Below are positions 22,434-33,065 of a stretch of DNA of 64,000 nt, piece after piece. Position 1 is the first letter of the stretch; every line of letters begins with the position of its first letter. Location of the stretch: contig JARFIW010000599.1 of NCBI GenBank assembly GCA_036346225.1, positions 310,001 through 374,000 of the forward strand, read 5' to 3'. The DNA comes from Platerodrilus igneus (lineage: Eukaryota; Arthropoda; Insecta; Coleoptera; Lycidae). The notes under the pieces were generated by a model. The model had not been told where the DNA came from. It saw only the letters and a program-made list of their open reading frames with translations, and made no database searches. Both the position numbers and the translations under genes were made by a program.

Positions 22434-23602
22434 TACTATGACAGCATAAATCGTTTTACAGGATGGTTTTCTTCAAGTTGTCACTGCAATTCAGGGAAAA
22501 GGCATCTAATTAAGATTTTGTTTTTTTAAAACCTGTCTGCTGAACTTACGCTTTTCTGGGCTAAATATTTATTATTTTACAATTTTCAGACTTACCCCAA
22601 GCTCATTTCTAATTAAATATAAATTTTTATAAACGATTTTAGTTTGTGACGAAAGCGTGTATTAAAACGATTATGTTTTATACGCTAATGCACTCACATC
22701 TACCTAATTATTTACAGCCAAATTTGAAGGGTTTATTCTTAGATCACAACCTATTAAACCCTTTTTACACCATCGGTACCTTTCCCAGACGTTATTGATT
22801 ATTTTACGCAATTTTACCCTATAATCAACGTACAATATACTAATGAAATCATGCACAGCGCATGCACTTACCACAAACCACCCTTTCTGCAAGTATGCAC
22901 TACGAACACTGCACTTTAATTAAAACACACGTAAAATAATCATCAGGTTGTCCTTAAATCATCAAAGCACTTATAAAAAACCTTCTACAACCCTTTCTAA
23001 CATTTACAAAAACGTTTATAAATCGCGAATAAAACTAAGGCGTGTCTTCTCTACGGCTGTCAGAACTTTGTGGGGTTGTTTTCCGTAAAGTTAGGTTAGG
23101 CAACATGACGGGGGTGAAATATGAGGTGATAGGAATCGATGAAGTATTGAAATATGCGTTTGTTATAGTAAGCAGCTTAAAATTAATGAGATTTGTTAAG
23201 TGGGTTAATGATGTAAGTAGAACGGTGAAAAAGTTGGATGTAGGTGAGCAGCTTTTATTTTTAAATGGTTAGGGGTTGTCTAAGGTGAAGTAGGAAAGTC
23301 GAAGTCGCACTAATTGTACGCAATTATAAAGGGGTGTTTTTTAATACTGCGGTACAAATAATTCTTGGAACGAAGGACTTTGCGGATTTTAGTTTAAGGT
23401 GGTGCGTACGTTAACTCTTATTGCGAAAACCATTTGTCAAATGATTTACAACGGGTTATCGGTTAATTGTTTATAGGAGAATTGTAAGCAGTATCCATTA
23501 TTACGTTAATGTTGCTTGAAATTTTTCATATTGAGAGTTGTGGGGTTGCACAAATTAGCTATAAAACCAGATTTATATGAGTTGTTTTTCACTTGAGTAC
23601 GT
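22434..23602. other. Spacer unit U4 between inverted X-Y pairs
   Basis: A 1.17-kb unit flanked by (AT)n tracts. It begins ttactatgacagc, like a module end, but the other module marks (distal box, donors, TRAGCTAG) were not found. A 76-codon frame at 23042-23272 has no recognisable motif and no counterpart. It may be a truncated module or unrelated sequence. It forms the loop between the X-Y and Y-X arms. Confidence 0.4.
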
Positions 23603-23620
23603 AATATATATAAATATATA

Positions 23621-25656
23621 TTGCCGTGGTACTCGGGTAAAAGCCTCACCAACAAAAAAATATATTCGAAATTTTTATTAAATTTTCAAAATTCGAAAAT
23701 TGCTCATAATAGAAAATTTTTCAAAATTTAAATTATTCAAAAAATATATTTCTTACCCGTTTTCTTCTCTTTCTCGGTTGAATTGCTTCCTTCAACTGCT
23801 TCCGGCTAGCTCAGTTGGACCTCCTCTTGTATATCTATATTTACTCTCATATTCTATCATTCACGCACACTCCCAATAAAACCACAAAATACAACAAACA
23901 TACAATCTTTTATTTTTCACTATTTACATATAAAATTCATCATTATCCACCTTTCAGTGATCAAGTTACACCTCAATAAATCCTATTTTGTAATGTTCTG
24001 TATTTTTAATTTAAATTATGAAACACATAGAATGTACCCGGAGTAAATGGGCCCTGAATAATATTTTATTTCTCATCCCTTTTATATAATTTATTTTAAA
24101 TCTAAGTAAACTCTGGAGTATGGTGAGCTCATGATAACCCAGTTAATTATGAATAGTGTGTGCCCTTATACTTTGCATACTCTTATAACAAACAAAAAAA
24201 AAAACCATGTACTCTTCACAAATTGTAACTTCCTGATGGAACGTTAAAACGCTTTATATACACCTTCAGATTTCTATTTAAATACCATAATAAAGTTAGT
24301 TACATGTATTATGTTCACTACGCCAAATAATGCACAAAACCTTCAAAATCACTCTCATACGTCACTCAATATTCATAGTTTATAACAACACAATTTCAAA
24401 GCGTTACCTGGAATTTCTAGAAGATCTCCGCTCCGTGGTCGATGGTATTTGTTTTTTTCTCTGCTTTGCAAGCCGCTTCTGGCTATTAGTAGAAGAACTC
24501 CATGTAAGTTGAGCTGCTAGCGCTGCCTTCACGTTGTCTCCAATTTCCAAATCCAAATTACTTATACGTCTTTCACAATTATTTACTTTGATCCACGTTA
24601 CTTAACTACACGACACGAGCTTGTTAGAAAAATTATAGGTGATATCTCAATCAAAAAAAATGTAATCTCGGCACAAAAATCGCGTACAAATTATGAGCAA
24701 TTTACCATGCAATATAATTAAAAATAATTTTATTCTACTTACAACTCGTGATAAGTTGCATACGTCGTCTGAAGCGATCGAAATATTAAGGGCCTTCACC
24801 ATGTTTTCGAAAAGCTTTTATACAACGTAGGCCGCCACCTCCTGGCCGCCTTTCGTCCGAAATCCCCATCTACAACAACACGTTCTTAAAATTTTGCTCA
24901 ACCGATTTCTAAGTCCGCGAATTTCAGCACGCCGTTACGATATTTTTCTGAAAATTACTATACACTATGCTCGTATTTGTGTCGCGTCCAACTAACAATA
25001 TCGACCCAATCGTATATTCACTGACGTCCTACAAGTCCCGCATATCTCACGCTGTCCCTTACTTATGCGTTTTCTACGTCTCTTTGTAACCTGGTGTGAG
25101 TGGTAGAAAATCGATATTCCGGACCATCTGCTATCTACCCCACTTGGACTGTTACGCGCTTTAAATCACCCTTCGTTAATATTTACTGCGAACACATGGG
25201 ACGGTTTACAAATATTCTTTGAAACTTGTAGCTTATCTACAAAAATAATTGGAACTTGACATTTAAAATTCTGCAGGTGTTTAATCTTAACGAGCGTTTA
25301 AAATAACACTTCTACGAGTTGGATTTTCCACGTATTTTAACCCCACCGATATATTTGTTTGTTAGCAACGCGTGTCACCTTGGTATTATTGATTTGTACA
25401 CGCTTTTATGCATATTATACGTAAATAACCGTTCAATTAAATTCAATTAAATTAACAAATTAATGACATTGGCTGCTAACATTTTATTTCTTTTGCAAAC
25501 CTACTAAATCTTATTCATTATTTGTAAAATTTTGTTAATACCTGATACTTAAAAATGAACTAACTGGAATAAATTTCGCAAGTAAATTCTGGTTGTTTCC
25601 TTTATACAGGGTGTTTGAAATTACTTTGTTTATATTTACATTAAACCCTTTAAAAC

Positions 25657-25661
<5 letters not shown>
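23621..25661 (-). mobile_element. Module Y, minus copy 1
   Basis: An inverted and diverged copy of 20337-22381. The left end (25661 reading down) carries ctatagtggttttaaagggt, and the distal box tatacagggtgt is at 25604-25615. TATAAAAGC is at 24814-24822, exon-1 donor GTAAGT at 24737-24742 and exon-2 end ttccag|gtaacg near 24393. The exon 3 frame IYKRRSN runs to the TGA of the box (23806-23814). The right end starts ttgccgtgg at 23621. Exon 2 has an in-frame TAG near its end in the frame that is open in the third copy. Confidence 0.55.
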
Positions 25662-25700
<39 letters not shown>

Positions 25701-25703
<3 letters not shown>

Positions 25704-28007
25704 CTGTGATCCTCACCATTATTCGGGAACTAAGGTTTTCGAATCCAGCCCCAGCGTTGGGCCGTTATAAAATGCTGTGAAATGTACAAAAACCTCGCCA
25801 GCTTCCTGGAATAAAATCACAAAATTTTCTTTGGAACTCGAGCCTCGCTTTTGGGCGCTACGATTTGCTGTGATTCTCTTCTGATAATCGCCTCTTTACT
25901 CTTTCCGCCTCGGTTGCTTACCTAGTTAAAACTCTCATCCTCATTCATAAAAACAAACAGACACATTCCTACCACAAACATCAACGTTAACTCTATTTAC
26001 ATCAACATTTATAATACATTAAAATTTCAAAATTAAATTGTAGCATAAATTTCAGTATCATAAAATTTCAAGATTAAATTTGTCATCATTTTAATTTTGC
26101 ATCCAGAATTAAAGTACTTGTAGGATGCCTACTAATTAATTTAACAATATTTGCAGACCTGAGTCTGAATAAAAGGGAGCATCTCCCGCCCCTTAACGTT
26201 AATTAAACAGGTTCGTCTAATTGAGCTCAAAGACAGACCCAAATTTTCGTCATAATCAAGAACATAAATACTAAATACTCCTTTCTACTTAAACAAGAAA
26301 ATTTCACCTTAAAATTAAAATTTTGTTGTTTGTACAAATTCACTACTGTCCATTTTTTAGCAAACAAATTATAAAGTTATTCAACACACACCAAAACATC
26401 AAAAATCGAACAACAAAGCATAAGTTACCTGAAGGTTAATGCACTCGTGGCTCCAATGTACATCGTCCTTTGTTAATCACACCTTTCCAACTGGGTTATG
26501 TTTAGGTCCTCGGATTACTGGTCGCTTTTAAAAATTTTCTCTACACCACCATTCATCTAAAATTATTTCGGGGCTTTTCAGGAACTCATCTATGTATATC
26601 TGAACTTGTTTTGTGGATCCACTCACGATTACGAATAACATTTGATTATTAACACCCCGGAAAATAGCAAAGAAATTCATACTTCATTCACGCTATACCC
26701 AAAACTGCCTACTTTTGTTTATTCATTTATCGATACAAATTTGGATACTTGGTACAGTAATACTCGCAAATATAACTAAACTTTATTACCTTGTATCTTC
26801 TTTTCTAAGTGCACTAACGCATACTAACTTGTATCGTAGCACATAAATAGCAAACTGTTTTAAAGTATTCAATAATCACCAACAATATAAGAGCAAACTG
26901 TTTAAAGTATTCAATCAAAATCGAAAATCTAAGAGAGCGAAACTGTTTAAAGTCCGGGTTTATATAATGGCTAGCCTGTTCGTCGCTTTTGTCCCTCAAC
27001 GGCCAGTTTTCAGAATTTCGCATTCTCGTTTCCCTTCTCGACAGTCGGGCATGCGATTCTATTAAATTTGCACACGCGCCAGTTGAAAATCTGAGAAATT
27101 TTCCACACAGCACGCAACCACGTCCAAGAATAACTAATTAATTTTGTATCGAAATCGTTACGTTTACACCTCTCATATCTGCATCTGATTACAACCAATC
27201 GTAGCTCTCGTGACGCTGCTCAAATCACGCCTTTAATTATAAGTGTCTCTGCTTGACGCATTTTCTCTTTCCTTTTCTAACTTGGCCTTAGTGGTGCAAC
27301 ACGATACTCTTTACTATCGGCTGTGTACAATCCACGTGGACTTGTGAAATAACCCACCTTATTAGCATTTCCCGTGAATATTAAGCGACGGTTTCTCCAA
27401 CATTCTCTGTAACCATTTGTTATCTACAAAATTTAAGCAGAACGTGACTTTTAAAAATACGCAGGTGTTCAATCGTAATACTTCTAAATAACACTTCTAC
27501 GATTTGAATACTATTGGGTTTTTACAAGCTTTTATGCTTATTATATGTTTGTATGCTAGCAACGCGTCTCATATTTGATATTATTGGGTTTTTAAAAGTT
27601 TTTTTATGCATATTATACCTCCATAATCGTTCAATTAACTCCAATTAAAATAATAATGAATGGCATTGACTTCTACCCTTTACTTTTTAGCAAATATTAA
27701 TTATTATTTGTACATTTTGTTTAATACTCGTTACTTAAAATTGAATTAATATAAATTTTGCACGTAATTTTTATTTGATTCTTTACTTGGAACAATTAAA
27801 TTACATTAAAATTGAGCATTTTAATTCTGCTTCTTTTTATAGAAAGCGTCCAGTAAATAATGCAAATCCCTTATTTTTAATGAAACGAATGAATTTTTAT
27901 GCTTCACGGTTTTAATAACGCGTACCTTTTCCCAAAGCTTCCTTCTACACGGTGATTAAAATTATTTGATGTGATTATTTAATTTTCTACCCTGGTCTAA
28001 ATTTGAG
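25701..28007 (-). mobile_element. Module X, minus copy
   Basis: An inverted copy of 18137-20329, with the best-kept parts near 26140-26480. TGCTGTG iterons are at 25702, 25773 and 25867, and the first spacer contains ccccagcgttgggc. The box ctaggtaagcaaccgagg lies at 25903-25922 on the minus strand. The exon-2 end cttcag|gtaact is near 26430, exon-1 donor acaag|gtaata near 26790 and TATA tttatataatgg at 26959-26970. The exon-1 region has three tandem units of about 42 bases, containing actttaaacagtttgct, that the plus copy lacks. The distal box ctacacggtgat is near 27946. Confidence 0.55.
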
Positions 28008-28016
28008 TAATATATT

Positions 28017-29673
28017 CTTATGCTCCACCCCCGCCTTTTTATTTATTAATTATTTAATTTTATTTTTATGTATGAAAATATTTACTTTTTATTCGCGCTT
28101 TAGCTACGTTTGGTTGGTTTATAAAACAAAACTGTGTCAATATGCCTCGACTATTTGAAAACTCGTTCTTCCCAGGGTATCCACCTACTTACCGTGGGTT
28201 CAGTGGTAAGTAGATGTGCAATGCACCAAGCAAACAGCACTGCCTTCTGTTTTTGTACCTTTGATATTTTACACTTGTATATGCCAAATTTTTATATAAG
28301 ATCCACGTAGCCTTGTGCCAAATTAATTAATATTACAAAATTTTTGACTTTGACGTTAAAACACACAGTACTCACCTATTTTACACCTCGTCGTCGGCCT
28401 TTTTGAAAACTGGCTCAACAATCTCACTCGCCGTATGCGTCTTTACAATGTTGGCACTATCACTATGAAAGATCTGCTGTCCAGCTTCCAGGTTTCTTTT
28501 AATGAATTTTGATGTCCCCAAATCTAAAATAAATATACCCAAATTTAGAATTTTGACTACCTTTTTATATAACTTCCCCTGCGCTAATTTTCCTGATGTT
28601 TATTCTTCTTTGCTCGTATTAATCCTCCTGCTACTCCACTGCTTTTCTGTTCCAAATTCCGCTCGTTCCAAATTCAATGCTTTTCTCCTAAGTCCACTCT
28701 TTCCAATTCACTGCTATCCTCTAATTCCCATTCAATACCATTAATCCTCCTAATACCATATCCAAATCTATTCCATTAATATCGCCTTCAGTTTCATAAA
28801 TACCATTCAATGCCTTTCTGCCTTTCTCAATCTCGTTCCAATATCCCACTATTTACTACGCCTTTTCCACTGTTACTTTAATCCATTCGTACCCGTTTCA
28901 CTTCGTCGTTGCTATTAATTATTCTTACTCTTGCTTATCCGTACTCTTCTTTATATATTAATCAAACTCTTAAACTTTCAAATTCATTTATTAATTCTTA
29001 AAATGTTCAAAATATAGCGCAGTTTACAAAAATACGTCTTACTACCAAATTTATTATAAATCGACTTCTTGTTTATCTTTTCCTTGGTGATTATTACAAT
29101 TCAAATATGCCTACTCTTTAATACATTTCATACAAATTCTATCCAATAATATCGTCCCAACAAGTTCGTATCACTAATACCTTATAATCTTTCTTTTACA
29201 CTTTCCCTTTTCATATATAAATGTTCAATCATTGGTCCTTAATATCGCACAACCCTTCAATCATATTTGACAATACTTTTACTTATAATTTTGATATTAC
29301 ATGTTTGTCCAAAGGTTGATTCTATTAAAATAAATGCCGAAATGTTACCCATATAAACCTGGATCTGCGTGGTGAATAGTGTAATTTCTACAGACGCATT
29401 CGGTTTCTCGATTAGCAAATGTACGTTCTATGGCTTATTCAACATACAACTCAGTGTAAATCCTTGAATACTGTGCTTTATCACGTCATCAAGTCATTGT
29501 TTTTACGTCTTGGCACTTACATTTTGACTAATATTTCAAATACTTTAACGTTTGTAAAGTACGGCAAACATAAATTTCTCAGTTACGGGATCTGATATTT
29601 GGCTTTCTTTATTTGGCATACACTACCTTCAACAAAATATCCTTTAGAACCTTTTAGCCCCTACTAACATTTC
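28017..29673 (-). mobile_element. Module-like unit U7, minus orientation
   Basis: Bounded by a short AT run at 28008-28016 and the (AT)n tract at 29674-29696. On the minus strand a TATA-like aatatataaagaag lies near 28950. An exon-like block has an acceptor ttattttag near 28528 and the strong donor tag|gtgagtact near 28371. One frame is open through most of this block (IFHSDSANIVKTHTASEIVE) and stops at TAA just before the donor. Right-end iterons and the TRAGCTAG box are not seen, so it is either another family or has lost its right end. No homologue of the peptide is known to me. Confidence 0.4.
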
Positions 29674-30051
29674 AATATATATATATATATATATATTGCT
29701 ATAATAATAGGGTAGTTTAGGGGTAGGTTAAGTCATAGGGGTCGTAGAATAAATAAAAACAACTTCCAGTTTAAGAAAAGCACATAATTCCAGAAATTAT
29801 AAAAGTAAATCGGTCACTCTACATATTATTAATTGAGAGCACACTGTATATAAAATACATGGGATTGAATGGATAAGAACGTAGAAATATCTAAGAGTAG
29901 TTTACAAGTAAAGATAAGATTTGAAAACGCAACAAATTGCATCAAACTTAAATCAACGAGAAACCTATATGAATTGGCATTACAAATATTTAACAATTGC
30001 GTTAAAAATATCATCGTACACGCAATCTAAATTATTCATTATTAGAAAATC

Positions 30052-30362
30052 GTACGTGACAAAAAGAAATCACATTTGTTTAAAAATCCAATATTATGTA
30101 GAAATAAACAAGCACCGGGCGATGCAATAAAGATAATAATAATTAACAAACATTCGAATACGTGAGTTAATAAAAGGCAAAAGTTGGAAATTCTCAAAAA
30201 TACCACGATATGCGGGAGGCGTACGTGACTGTTAAGGCATGCATTCGAATATTTGAACTAAATAATTGGTGTAAATTCTAAGGTATGTGAGATAAAGCCA
30301 AAGTGTCGTCCCAGAACATAAATAAGCCAATGAAAAGCAGGTGGAGGTACGGCTTTATATAC
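30052..30362 (+). promoter_or_regulatory. Module Z copy 1 promoter
   Basis: TACGTG boxes are at 30052-30060, 30158-30166 and 30221-30229, a CCAAT box at 30327-30333 and a TATA box ctttatatac at 30353-30362. Copy 2 (37458-37768) keeps the last TACGTGA-to-TATA distance (132 against 131 bases) and the CCAAT-to-TATA distance (26 bases in both). Transcription should start near 30385-30390. TACGTG is the core site of bHLH-PAS factors in insects; which factor binds here is unknown. Confidence 0.5.
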
Positions 30363-30848
30363 GATAATGATGGAGCGACAAGTTAGTATACATTCAAACT
30401 GGGCTACGACTATATTCAAAAGTACTAAGAATTTACGTAACCAGTGAAGTAAAATTAGATTTGAAAAGTGTGCGAATTTATGCAACGAAAATAAGCCGAT
30501 CTATTAATAGACGTAAGTAAAACGACTTAATTAAAAATCCATTTCTAATATTAATAAAACAGGGCTTCTAATACCTACGTTAAAAATTGGTCTAATACCT
30601 ACATTGAAATTGCTCTAATACCTACATGTAATTTGGATTTTAATGTCAATCTGGATTTTCATACCTACATTGAAATTGTATTAATACCTACATGAAATTT
30701 GGAGTGTAATTTCAATCTGGATTTTAATATCGATTTTAATTTCAATCTGGACTTTAATTTTGGTTTTGATTTTGACTTTCAATTGAAGACAGTTTTAAAA
30801 TCAAAGTACTCTAATTTGGACATATTCGGACTTGGTACGAAAGAAATC

Positions 30849-31193
30849 ATGGGGATGCAGATCATAGACTACGAAGGAACTACAGAACCCATTCCAGGTT
30901 AGCAATCTTAATACATTTTATTATTGAAAACTGTTTTTGATTCAATATTTATCATTTTTGTATTTGTAAGAGTCAACAAAAACTAAAAGGGTCATTTAAC
31001 AATTTATGACAAAGGGAATAGGTATCTTGGAACGTTCGAAGATCCCTAATAAGTAAAAAAATAGTTGTGCTGGTTTACAAAAACCATAAATCTGGTATAT
31101 GTAGATATTCTGTTAAAAGGGAAAATTTTTGAGAGTTGTAAATATTTAATCATTATATTGTGTATTGTAGAATTGCTTTATTTAATTAAATAA
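30849..31193 (+). CDS. Predicted spliced micro-gene, 23 codons (exons 30849-30897 and 31171-31193)
   Basis: I do not recognise the product. The ATG at 30849 opens MGMQIIDYEGTTEPIP, split in phase 1 at CAG|GTTAG (30898). With the acceptor TATTGTAG (31163-31170) the frame continues ELLYLIK to the TAA that forms the conserved TAAGCTAG box. There is no signal peptide or domain. Family W has an exon 2 of the same phase (MQRRAFTIRSP..., 45.7 kb), and family Y exon 3 also stops in the box. Copy 2 of Z has a TAG in exon 2 and an earlier TAA in exon 3, so it is dead. A chance frame cannot be excluded, because 23 codons is short. Confidence 0.25.
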
Positions 31194-31404
31194 GCTAGTC
31201 GGAGCAAAAAACCTAATTTAGCATTCCACATCGTAGGGGCTTGATTATTCAAGGGGAATATCACAGCATTTTATGGCATGCCCAATCGTGGGGCTCAATA
31301 AGAATATTAGGGGTAAATTTCACAACAAAATTTATGACGGCCCAACGCTGGGACTAATATCACAGCATTTTATGGTATGCCCAATCGTGGGGCCGATGTC
31401 ACAG

Positions 31405-31444
<40 letters not shown>

Positions 31445-31450
<6 letters not shown>

Positions 31451-31757
31451 TCACAACCTTTACGAAAAATCGAAAGGAAGTTATTAATTATACAAAGCAA
31501 GCTAGTAATTTGCATAGCCATAAATGAAAGAATTCGTTTGTTTCATAAAGGAATAAACATTCATCAACTAGTTTCGATCTTAGTAGATCTCATCAGGATG
31601 AAGTGGTTTATAACCCTCCACTAAGATCAAAACTAGTTGATGAATGTTTATTCCCTTTATGAAACAAACAATTTCTTTCATTTATGGCTATGCAAATTAC
31701 TAGCTTTTTGTATAATTAATAACTTCCTTCGATTTTCGTAAAGGTTGTGATTATTTA
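31445..31757. mobile_element. Foldback (long palindrome) element 1
   Basis: The left arm (31445-31590) and right arm (about 31613-31757) are inverted copies with more than 90 percent identity by eye, for example aataatcacaacctttacga against its complement at 31742-31757. The asymmetric centre (31575-31612) holds a hammerhead motif on the minus strand. The element sits between (AT)n tracts 31406-31444 and 31813-31850. No protein is encoded. Such hairpins with hammerhead cores are known from Penelope-like and related retroelements. Confidence 0.8.
31561..31601 (-). ncRNA. Hammerhead ribozyme motif (minimal, palindromic stem III)
   Basis: Read 31601 to 31561 on the minus strand. UCAUC (stem I, 3' side) is followed by CUGAUGA, then a perfect 5-bp stem II GAUCU/AGAUC closed by ACUA, then GAA. 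Next come the self-complementary ACUAGU, U as nucleotide 17, and GAUGA, which pairs fully with UCAUC. All invariant core bases of the hammerhead family are present. Stem III is too short to close on itself, but two molecules can pair through ACUAGU, the dimeric form reported for Penelope-like elements. Cleavage would fall 3' of U17, at 31566. Right-arm sequence has lost this core. Confidence 0.75.
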
Positions 31758-31811
31758 TACATCGTATATACTTGTTTTATTTATTTAAATTGCTATAAGC
31801 AATAATTTTTC

Positions 31812-31850
<39 letters not shown>

Positions 31851-32895
31851 GGACAAGTTATTTGCAGTCCGCAATAAGAAATTGTGTAGAACAATATATA
31901 AAATAAGATGTATCTGTAAACAAACTCTCATGAAAATAATAAGGGCTTATTGACGAATACAAATCGAGCTAATAGTTGTATAGCTTTATTACTTCACAGG
32001 GGAGGAAACATCCACTAACCGGCCGGTTTCAGCTTCTTTAAGCATCTCTAGAGTGAATTAGTTTCCAACCCTATGAAGCAATCGACGCTACTATATTGAT
32101 ATAATTTTAAAGCAATCTCTGTACTATGGCAAAAGTAAATAATACCGCCATCAAGTGGTAAAACACCAACACTACTAAGCGTGGAAGTACAAAAATTGAA
32201 TCAAAACTACATCGTCTTTCTATAGATGGCTATACAAGTATGTCTGGCCCTTAAGATTTGCGGAAGATGCTTAAGGAAGCTGAAACCGGCGGTTAGTGGA
32301 TGTTTTCTCCCCTGTGAAGTAATAAAGCTATTGTTTTGTTAATGACTATACAACTATTAGCCCGATTTGTATTCGTCAATAAGCTTTTATTATTTTCATG
32401 AGATTTTGTTTACAGATGCATCTTATTTTATATATTGTTCTACACAATTTCTTATTGCGGACTGCAAATAACTTGTCCTTTATTATTACGAATTGTCTTT
32501 GGGACAAGAACCGGGTGTCGCCACGAGAAGGTTTCTTACGTTTGCAAATAAATTTTGCTGTAACATTCCGCAAATCTTAAAGGTGAGACATACTTGTATA
32601 GCCATCTATAGAAAGACGATGTAGTTTCGATTCAATTTTGTACTTCCACGCTTAGTAGTGTTGGTGTTTTACCACTTGATGGCGGTATCATTTAGTATAG
32701 TAGCGTCGATTACTTCATAGGGTTGTAAACTAATTCACTCTGAAGATGCTTAAGGAAGCTGAAACCGGTCGGTTAGTGGATGTTTCCACCCCTATGAAGT
32801 AATAAAGCTATTGTTTTGGTAATGGCTATACAACTATTAGCTCGATTTGTATTCGTCAATAAGCCCTTATTATTTTCATAAGAGTTTGTTTACAG

Positions 32896-32903
<8 letters not shown>
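31851..32903. mobile_element. Foldback complex 2 (nested inverted repeats)
   Basis: The segment 31853-32055 recurs inverted at about 32285-32478 and again, shorter, at 32748-32903. The segment 32105-32240 recurs inverted at about 32590-32700. Shared phrases are gaagctgaaaccgg, gtggatgttt and tcgtcaataagc. At least two foldback copies are nested or fused. The unique part 32480-32585 has a 60-codon plus-strand frame without recognisable motif. AT tracts flank both sides (31813-31850 and 32904-32943). Confidence 0.7.
32736..32776 (+). ncRNA. Hammerhead-like motif, degenerate
   Basis: CTGAAGA (32740-32746) fits the core CUGANGA. Stem II GCUU/AAGC has an AAGG loop but a U-U mismatch next to the core. 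GAA (32761-32763) is followed by the palindrome ACCGGU and C as nucleotide 17. Stem I can form only three pairs. The other copies in this complex (32268-32290 plus, 32020-32050 minus) have a changed CUGANGA box. Activity is doubtful, but the layout is that of the motif at 31561-31601. Confidence 0.35.
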
Positions 32904-32943
<40 letters not shown>

Positions 32944-33065
32944 CACACATATAAAATCACATTTATATAAATATTGTATTTGGACAAAATAAACCCCACA
33001 AGATTTCAAAATATTTTTTATTTACATATTAATACGTCCAGCTTATATATATATATATATATATA

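Larger units (their letters stand above)
29697..31405 (+). mobile_element. Module Z, copy 1 (most complete)
   Basis: The left end is ttgctataataatagggtag, with the distal box cacactgtatataaaa at 29840-29855. The promoter is at 30052-30362 (separate entry). Exon 1 ends gac|GTAAGT at 30513. Exon 2 ends CAG|GTTAG at 30898. The exon-3 acceptor is tattgtag at 31170 and the box TAAGCTAG is at 31191-31198. The right end has CACAGCA or CACAACA at 31262, 31321, 31360 and 31400, with spacers holding gcccaatcgtggggc or gcccaacgctggg. Every expected element of the architecture is present. Short YYDF-type patches around 30600-30780 are low-complexity repeats of atttcaatctggattttaat. Confidence 0.65.

Noticed and set aside
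23042..23272. 76-codon frame in spacer U4
   Set aside because: No motif, no repeat partner and no promoter or splice context.
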